Shown: one piece after another, positions 6,184-10,113 of the stretch
How the letters are laid out: the number at the start of each line of letters is the position of its first letter
How positions within the stretch are numbered: the stretch's first letter is position 1
Assembly (NCBI GenBank): GCA_900555975.1
Contig: USNI01000024.1
Coordinates: 1 to 10,113 of the forward strand
DNA length: 10,113 nucleotides
Reading direction: 5' to 3'
Source: an uncultured Desulfovibrio sp.
GTDB lineage: Bacteria; Desulfobacterota; Desulfovibrionia; Desulfovibrionales; Desulfovibrionaceae
Translations under genes and position numbers: made by a program
The notes under the pieces: model-generated
Databases searched by the model: none
What the model saw: the letters and a program-made list of their open reading frames with translations, nothing else
What the model was told of the DNA's origin: nothing

Positions 6184-6202
6184 GTTGAATGACAAATTCA
6201 AC
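6184..6202. repeat. Perfect 7-bp-arm inverted repeat
   Basis: GTTGAAT (6184-6190) and ATTCAAC (6196-6202) around GACAA. It lies about 200 nt upstream of rpmB and 140 nt downstream of the OTC stop. It could be an operator half-site pair or an RNA hairpin. It has no T tract on either strand, so it is not a terminator. Confidence 0.4.
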
Positions 6203-6284
6203 GAGGCGGAAAAAGCCTGTTTCCGGAGAGCGGATGTCATCTCTTCAGCGTTTTCTGCCGTTAAATGTTTCGGAAGAAGGATGG

Positions 6285-6334
6285 GCGGGGGAAGGAGGAA
6301 TCCCTTTTGAGAAGGGCCATTCTTCTTCCCCCGC
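6285..6334 (-). terminator. Large hairpin directly after the OTC gene, terminator-like
   Basis: Ten perfect outer pairs, GCGGGGGAAG (6285-6294) with CTTCCCCCGC (6325-6334), a partly matched middle, and an inner 5-bp stem (6302-6306 with 6312-6316). It starts 5 nt after the stop codon at 6340. The minus-strand sequence beyond it (CCATCCTTCTTCC) is pyrimidine-rich but has no proper T tract. It probably ends or protects the 3' end of the NAGS-OTC message; intrinsic termination is uncertain. Confidence 0.55.
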
Positions 6335-6339
6335 ACCTC

Positions 6340-7359
6340 TTAGTCTTCAAAAAAGATGGGCGGAATGTCCGCAAGTGTGGCGACCATGACGGCCTTGATG
6401 GTATGCTTGCGGTTTTCGGCCTCGTCGAACACGATGGAATTCGGAGATTCGAACACGTCTTCCGTCACTTCCAGGGCTTCAAGCCCGAACTTCCGATAGA
6501 TGGATTCTCCTACGGCCGTTTCCCGGTTGTGGAAGGCAGGCAGGCAGTGCATGAACTTGCAGTCGGGATTGCCGGTCAGCTCCATGACGCGCGTGTTCAC
6601 CTGATAGGGCAGCAGCAGTTCGATGCGTTCCTTCCATACTTCGTCGGGCTCTCCCATGGACACCCACACGTCGGTGTACACGAAGTCGCAGCCCTTCACG
6701 CCTTCGGCCACATCGTCGGTACGAACGATGTCGGCGCCCGATTTCTCGGCCTCGGCAAGGCACATCTGATAGATTTCATCGCTGGTCTGAAGGGCTGCGG
6801 GAGCGACGGAACGGAACTTCATGCCCATTTTGGCCGCGCCCATCATGAGAGAGTTGCCCATGTTGTAGCGGGCATCGCCGAGATAGGCGAAGGTGATTTC
6901 ATGAAGAGGCTTGTCGCAGTGCTCGGTCATGGTGAGAAAATCGGCCAGGATCTGCGTGGGATGGGCTTCATTGGTAAGTCCGTTCCATACGGGCACGGAG
7001 GAGTATTCCGCCAGCTTCTCCACGATGTCCTGGCCGTATCCGCGATACTCGATGCCGTCGTACATGCGGGAGAGCACCCGGGCGGTATCGGCCATGGACT
7101 CCTTCTTGCCGATCTGAGAGCCGTCGCTCAGATAGGTGCAGTGGGCGCCCTGATCGTACAGGGAGGTTTCAAAGGCGCAGCGGGTGCGGGTGGAGGTCTT
7201 TTCGAAGACGAGCGCCACATTCTTGCCCTTGAGGAACTGCGGTTCCTTGCCGTCCCTGCGAAGCTTCTTGAGTCGGGCGGCAAGGCGGATCAGATAGGTC
7301 AGTTCTTCCCGGCTGAAATCTGCGATTTTCAGAAAGTCACGATTCTTGAGGTTGCTCAT
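6340..7359 (-). CDS. argF: Ornithine carbamoyltransferase
   Basis: A 339-residue enzyme of normal length. It joins carbamoyl phosphate and ornithine to give citrulline in arginine synthesis, normally as a cytoplasmic trimer or higher oligomer. Motifs: STRTR (56-60, carbamoyl-phosphate loop), HPTQ (133-136), DVWVSMGE (230-237, ornithine-binding SMG loop) and HCLP (271-274, with C272). The sequence closely follows the E. coli ArgI/ArcB-like subgroup, so a catabolic role cannot be ruled out from sequence. The upstream N-acetylglutamate synthase gene, 23 nt away, favours the biosynthetic role and hence argF. The start ATG (7357-7359) has AGGAG a few nt upstream in the intergenic gap; an upstream in-frame ATG lacks this. 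A large hairpin follows the stop. No other arginine genes and no arcA/arcC lie in the window. Confidence 0.95.
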   Translation of the reverse strand: MSNLKNRDFLKIADFSREELTYLIRLAARLKKLRRDGKEPQFLKGKNVALVFEKTSTRTRCAFETSLYDQGAHCTYLSDGSQIGKKESMADTARVLSRMYDGIEYRGYGQDIVEKLAEYSSVPVWNGLTNEAHPTQILADFLTMTEHCDKPLHEITFAYLGDARYNMGNSLMMGAAKMGMKFRSVAPAALQTSDEIYQMCLAEAEKSGADIVRTDDVAEGVKGCDFVYTDVWVSMGEPDEVWKERIELLLPYQVNTRVMELTGNPDCKFMHCLPAFHNRETAVGESIYRKFGLEALEVTEDVFESPNSIVFDEAENRKHTIKAVMVATLADIPPIFFED

Positions 7360-7382
7360 GGCATGCTCCTGTAGATACGGCA

Positions 7383-7937
7383 TCAGAAGTGCAGCATCAT
7401 GCCGACTTCGTCGCATTTATAAAATTTCGGGCACTTGCTGCATTCAGCCCAGACCACGGGGGAGAGCGTCTCACGATCAACGGCGGAAAATCCCAGAGAG
7501 GAGAAGAATCCCGGAGCCAGCGTGAAGGTGAACACGTGCGCGGCGCCCAGAGAGCGTGCATCCTGGATGAGATCCTGTACAAGACGCCGTCCGATGCCTC
7601 TGCGCTGGAGCTGAGGGTGCACGGCTACGGAACGCACTTCGGCAAGATCTTCCCACAGAACGTGCAGACCTCCGCAGGCAAGGACGATTTCCCTTCCGTC
7701 CATCTCGGCGGTGATGACCCGGTAATCCTGAATGTTCTGATACAGATACAGCGGCCCTCGGGCCAGCATGATGCGTGCGGATGCAAACTCGTTGATGAGG
7801 CTGGACATGCCGTCCACGTCCTGAATTCTGGCCTTGCGGCTGACGGGAGCCTCACCAAGGGAAAGCCCGCTGATGTCGGGCAGGGTGGAGTGATCGCCGG
7901 AAAGCGCCGCCTGTGGAGCGGAAGCGAAAGGATGCAT
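7383..7937 (-). CDS. GNAT-type short N-acetylglutamate synthase (amino-acid N-acetyltransferase)
   Basis: A 184-residue GNAT protein. Residues 35-150 form the acetyltransferase domain, with the acetyl-CoA loop QRRGIGRR (111-118), preceded by [18 protein letters not shown] (91-108) and followed by [10 protein letters not shown] (141-150). These segments match the short, kinase-domain-free N-acetylglutamate synthases that make the first arginine intermediate from glutamate and acetyl-CoA. The tail [12 protein letters not shown] (166-177) has three cysteines (C166, C169, C175), a typical feature of this group that may bind metal. Residues 1-34 are a non-conserved, probably flexible extension. 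The ATG at 7935-7937 has GAGGGGG about 7 nt upstream; the frame is open further upstream without a comparable site. It is the first gene of a two-gene arginine operon. Specificity for glutamate is supported by context but not proven. Confidence 0.88.
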   Translation of the reverse strand: MHPFASAPQAALSGDHSTLPDISGLSLGEAPVSRKARIQDVDGMSSLINEFASARIMLARGPLYLYQNIQDYRVITAEMDGREIVLACGGLHVLWEDLAEVRSVAVHPQLQRRGIGRRLVQDLIQDARSLGAAHVFTFTLAPGFFSSLGFSAVDRETLSPVVWAECSKCPKFYKCDEVGMMLHF

Positions 7938-7972
7938 GAAAATCCCCCTCTGTAAATAAGGATGAGTCAGGC

Positions 7973-8002
7973 AGAATACTCCCGTTTGCCGGCACTTGGC
8001 AA
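7973..8002 (-). promoter_or_regulatory. Probable promoter of the NAGS-OTC operon
   Basis: On the minus strand TTGCCA (7997-8002; five of six), an 18-nt spacer and TATTCT (7973-7978; four of six), giving a start near 7966 and a leader of about 29 nt. Three alternating motifs, TTGCC (7986-7990), GGCAA (7998-8002) and TTGCC (8007-8011), overlap the -35 and spacer and could form an operator. No sequence like the E. coli ARG box (TGAAT...ATTCA) is seen here. Confidence 0.5.
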
Positions 8003-8053
8003 GGGTTTGCCCGGGGGGCATCCCGCTTTTCAAGCTTCTGAAGGAAAAATGAT

Positions 8054-8082
8054 TTGCGGATGGGGATAAATTTTGATATTCT
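8054..8082 (+). promoter_or_regulatory. Candidate gapA promoter with extended -10
   Basis: TTGCGG (8054-8059), a 17-nt spacer and TATTCT (8077-8082) preceded by TGA, an extended -10. The -35 is weak (three of six). It lies in the most AT-rich part of the gap and would give a start near 8089 and a leader of about 136 nt. A second possible -35, TTGATA, starts at 8073, but no good -10 is spaced from it. Confidence 0.4.
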
Positions 8083-8132
8083 GAACTTTGCTCTTGTGAT
8101 TTTTTAAACACAATGGCAGAATCCTCTGGCTT

Positions 8133-8156
8133 CGGACGGAAAGGCTGATCCGTCCG
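8133..8156 (+). repeat. 8-bp hairpin in the gapA leader
   Basis: CGGACGGA (8133-8140) and TCCGTCCG (8149-8156) pair perfectly around an 8-nt loop. There is no T tract, so it is not a terminator. A second, smaller hairpin (CCCGG 8195-8199 with CCGGG 8205-8209) sits directly before the purine-rich ribosome-binding site. Both lie between the candidate promoter and the gapA ATG and could affect mRNA stability or translation. Confidence 0.5.
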
Positions 8157-8224
8157 TACCGTGAGGCGTCATGTCTGAGACTTCAACCGAACGTCCCGGC
8201 CGACCCGGGCAAAGGAAAGGAATC

Positions 8225-9271
8225 ATGAAAAAGGTAAGAGTTGCTATCAACGGCTTCGGCCGTATCGGTCGTCAGGTTTTCCGCGCCATGTACGGCAAGT
8301 ATGCCGACAGCGCTGAAATCGTTGCCATCAATGACCTGATGGACGCCAATACCAATTTCCATCTGCTTCAGCACGACAGCTCCTACGGCCCCGCCTCCTT
8401 CACCTGCGAAGTCTCCCCTGAAAAGACTTCCGTGGGCGGCGTCGACTGCACCATGGTCAAGGTCGGCGACTGGAATGTGGCCTGCCTTGCCGAACGCGAT
8501 CCCAACAACCTTCCCTGGAAGGATCTTGATGTGGACGTGGTCGTGGAATCCACCGGCATCTTCCGCAGCGCTCCTCAGGCCGGCGTGCATCTGGAACGCG
8601 GTGCCAAGAAGGTCATCATTTCCGCTCCCGCCAAGCAGCCCGATCTTACCGTGGTCATGGGCGTGAACCAGGATATGTATGATCCCGCCAAGCATCACAT
8701 TCTGTCCAATGCCTCCTGCACCACCAACTGCCTTGCCCCCGTGGCCAAGGTCATGCATCAGGAATTCGGCCTCAAGCTCGGCAGCATGGTCACCGTGCAT
8801 TCCTACACCAACGACCAGCGCATTCTCGACCTGCCCCACAAGGATCTGCGTCGCGCCCGCGCTGCGGCTCTGAACATCATTCCCACCAGCACCGGCGCGG
8901 CCAAGGCCGTTGCCGAAGTCATTCCCGCCCTCAAGGGCCGCTTCTCCGGCTACGCCCTGCGCGTGCCCACTCCTACCGTGTCCATCGTGGACTTCACCGC
9001 CATTCTTGAAAAGTCCACCGATGCCGAGACCCTGGTGAATGCCTTCCGTGCCGCTTCCGAAACCTACCTGAAGGGCATCCTCGGCGTGAACGATCTGCCT
9101 CTGGTCTCCATGGACTTCAAGGGCGACTCCCGTTCCTCCATCGTGGAATCCGAATACTGCACCGTGCAGGACGGCAACCTCGCCAAGGTGGTGAGCTGGT
9201 ACGACAACGAGTGGGCGTATTCCGTCCGCGTGACCGACCTCATTCACTACATGCAGTCCAAGGGACTCTGA
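8225..9271 (+). CDS. gapA: Glyceraldehyde-3-phosphate dehydrogenase
   Basis: A 348-residue type I GAPDH. It oxidises and phosphorylates glyceraldehyde 3-phosphate to 1,3-bisphosphoglycerate with NAD, or the reverse, in the cytoplasm as a tetramer. INGFGRIGR (8-16) is the nucleotide-binding loop, and Asp37 in the IND segment suits NAD rather than [16 protein letters not shown] (161-172) carries the catalytic Cys165; His192 in VHSYTNDQ is the general base. [10 protein letters not shown] near the C terminus is also canonical. The ATG at 8225 is preceded by AAAGGAAAGGA and gives the family N terminus [12 protein letters not shown]. An in-frame ATG at 8171 with a weaker GAGG would add 18 non-family residues. 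Codon choice looks biased (mostly GCC, CTG, AAG, AAC), as expected for a highly expressed gene. A strong terminator follows. The letter A in the symbol is nominal. Confidence 0.97.
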   Translation: MKKVRVAINGFGRIGRQVFRAMYGKYADSAEIVAINDLMDANTNFHLLQHDSSYGPASFTCEVSPEKTSVGGVDCTMVKVGDWNVACLAERDPNNLPWKDLDVDVVVESTGIFRSAPQAGVHLERGAKKVIISAPAKQPDLTVVMGVNQDMYDPAKHHILSNASCTTNCLAPVAKVMHQEFGLKLGSMVTVHSYTNDQRILDLPHKDLRRARAAALNIIPTSTGAAKAVAEVIPALKGRFSGYALRVPTPTVSIVDFTAILEKSTDAETLVNAFRAASETYLKGILGVNDLPLVSMDFKGDSRSSIVESEYCTVQDGNLAKVVSWYDNEWAYSVRVTDLIHYMQSKGL

Positions 9272-9276
9272 TTCCG

Positions 9277-9294
9277 CTTCCGCTCCGGCGGAAG
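9277..9294 (+). repeat. Hairpin just after the gapA stop codon
   Basis: CTTCCGC (9277-9283) and GCGGAAG (9288-9294) pair perfectly around TCCG, 5 nt after the stop. There is no T tract. It may stabilise the 3' end of the gapA mRNA ahead of the true terminator at 9335-9370. Confidence 0.45.
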
Positions 9295-9334
9295 AACGGA
9301 GCCTCCTTGTGAGGTGCAACCGGCAAACAGACAG

Positions 9335-9370
9335 GTCGCCGCTCCGAAAAAAGGGGCGGCGGCTTTTTTT
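9335..9370 (+). terminator. Intrinsic terminator of gapA
   Basis: An 11-bp GC-rich stem (9335-9345 with 9353-9363, two G-U pairs) closes a 7-nt loop GAAAAAA and is followed at once by seven T (9364-9370). It is the strongest terminator in the window and should isolate gapA from the potassium-channel gene 41 nt downstream. Confidence 0.9.
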
Positions 9371-9411
9371 CGGCCCTTGCTTAGAAGAGCCTCCGGGGGC
9401 ATACTGCCGCC

Positions 9412-10113
9412 ATGAAGTTTTTTCCCAGTCAGTTTTCTCTGTTGAGTCAGGGGAAGGGCGCGCGCCGGAATTTCGGTTACTTCGTCCGCGTCATCCTCAT
9501 TCTTGCCGTGTGCGTGGCCGTGTTCAGTCTTCTGTTCCACTACATCATGGAGTATGAAGGTCGTGAATATTCTTGGATAACCGGTCTGTACTGGACGCTG
9601 ACCGTCATGTCCACGCTGGGCTTCGGCGACATTACCTTCAATTCCGATCTGGGAAGAGCTTTTTCCATCGTGGTGCTTCTGACCGGCATCGTCGGACTGC
9701 TCATCGTGCTGCCTTCCTCGTTCATCCAGTTCGTCTATACGCCGTGGCTGGAAGCGCAGAAGAAAAAAGAGGTGCAGCACAGTCTGCCCTCTTCGGCCCG
9801 CAATCACATCATCATCGTGGGTGTGAGTCCCGTGGCAAGAAACCTTGCTCAGGTGCTTGCCCGCTACGGATTCCACAGCGTGCTGCTCTGCGCCAATACC
9901 CAGCAGGCTCTGGATCTCATGGACATGGGGCTTTATGCCGTCGTTGGCGATTATGACGACGTGGCCGTCTATCGCGGACTTCATGCCCAGAACGCCCGTC
10001 TGGTGGTGGCTCTGGACACCGACGTCCGCAATATCAACGTGGCGTTCACGCTGCGGGAGCTGGACAGGAAGGTGCCCATGGTGTCCCGCGCCGAGAAGGA
10101 CGAATCCATCGAC
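9412..10113 (+). CDS. Two-TM potassium channel with RCK (TrkA-N-like) domain, N-terminal part (runs off the window)
   Basis: The first 234 residues are present and the frame is open at the window end. TM1 is about residues 23-46. A pore helix leads to TLGFGD (68-73), a variant of the potassium-selectivity signature TVGYGD. TM2 is about 82-107. A linker rich in Lys, Glu and Gln precedes a Rossmann-like RCK domain starting HIIIVGVSPVARNLAQVL (132-149). This layout is that of MthK-like ligand-gated potassium channels in the inner membrane. The usual GxGxxG of the RCK domain reads GVSPVA here, so nucleotide binding is doubtful. The only in-frame start is the ATG at 9412, since a stop lies at 9382-9384 and no other start codon is between; its ribosome-binding site is poor (GGGGG 12 nt upstream). 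No clear promoter is seen in the 41 nt after the gapA terminator. Confidence 0.88.
   Translation, partial: MKFFPSQFSLLSQGKGARRNFGYFVRVILILAVCVAVFSLLFHYIMEYEGREYSWITGLYWTLTVMSTLGFGDITFNSDLGRAFSIVVLLTGIVGLLIVLPSSFIQFVYTPWLEAQKKKEVQHSLPSSARNHIIIVGVSPVARNLAQVLARYGFHSVLLCANTQQALDLMDMGLYAVVGDYDDVAVYRGLHAQNARLVVALDTDVRNINVAFTLRELDRKVPMVSRAEKDESID

Larger units (their letters stand above)
5986..6339. other. Gene-free 354-bp region with inverted repeats
   Basis: No convincing coding frame is seen on either strand. From the rpmB side it holds: a 4-bp hairpin plus five T on the minus strand (6000-6017), a 6-bp-arm repeat CGATAC/GTATCG (6035-6051), a weak minus-strand promoter candidate (6064-6092), a 5-bp-arm repeat CCCGG/CCGGG (6116-6135), GACGC-atg-GCGTC (6140-6152), a perfect 7-bp-arm repeat GTTGAAT/ATTCAAC (6184-6202), CGGAAA/TTTCCG (6207-6225), and the large hairpin after the OTC gene (6285-6334). 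The density of small hairpins is higher than in other gaps here. A small RNA cannot be excluded, but no promoter-terminator pair defines one. Confidence 0.55.

Noticed and set aside
6265..7374. A plus-strand open frame (369 codons) opposite the ornithine carbamoyltransferase gene
   Set aside because: It mirrors the OTC gene exactly and its composition (Gly, His, Val) is typical of antisense shadows.
8183..9319. A minus-strand open frame (378 codons) opposite gapA
   Set aside because: Strongly biased codons in highly expressed genes keep the opposite strand free of stops. The protein is Gly/His-rich with no domain.
9377..9406. TTGCTT-18-ATACTG as a promoter for the potassium-channel gene
   Set aside because: The -10 match is poor and it would place the start site at or after the ATG.

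Overview
This window reads as an ordinary stretch of bacterial chromosome, GC-rich by eye and densely packed, with twelve protein-coding genes, two of them cut by the window edges. I saw no rRNA, tRNA, CRISPR array, insertion sequence or phage gene. The gene content suggests a Desulfovibrionaceae-like sulfate reducer or relative: an RluA-type pseudouridine synthase fused to dephospho-CoA kinase, a short GNAT-type N-acetylglutamate synthase beside ornithine carbamoyltransferase, an FmdB-type zinc ribbon next to purB, and a four-cysteine L28. That placement is inference from gene content; no marker gene settles it.

Layout. Bases 1-1130 (minus): a tiny basic protein (1020-1130), an intrinsic terminator, an FmdB-family zinc-ribbon protein (587-910) and the N-terminal 192 codons of purB (1-578). 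A compact divergent control region follows at 1131-1334. Bases 1335-3375 (plus) hold two translationally coupled genes, a PaaI-like hotdog thioesterase and the pseudouridine synthase/CoaE fusion. Bases 3494-5652 (minus) hold a rhomboid protease followed by tgt, with a terminator after tgt. Bases 5773-5985 (minus) hold rpmB, with its own terminator. Bases 5986-6339 contain no gene, only hairpins and leader signals. Bases 6340-7937 (minus) hold an arginine pair, short N-acetylglutamate synthase then ornithine carbamoyltransferase. Bases 7938-8224 are a divergent promoter region. Bases 8225-9271 (plus) hold GAPDH with a long structured leader and a strong terminator, and 9412-10113 (plus) holds the start of a two-TM potassium channel with an RCK domain.

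The genes serve purine synthesis (purB), CoA synthesis and RNA modification (fusion protein, tgt), translation (rpmB), arginine synthesis (NAGS, OTC) and glycolysis/gluconeogenesis (GAPDH). I found no convincing new multi-gene system. The more unusual points are an orphan plus-strand terminator that could attenuate the thioesterase/RluA-CoaE operon, a perfect 12-bp palindrome shared by two overlapping divergent promoters, a glutamate-to-valine change in the TGT substrate pocket, a degenerate Rossmann motif in the RCK domain, and a small-domain N-terminal extension on the rhomboid protease.
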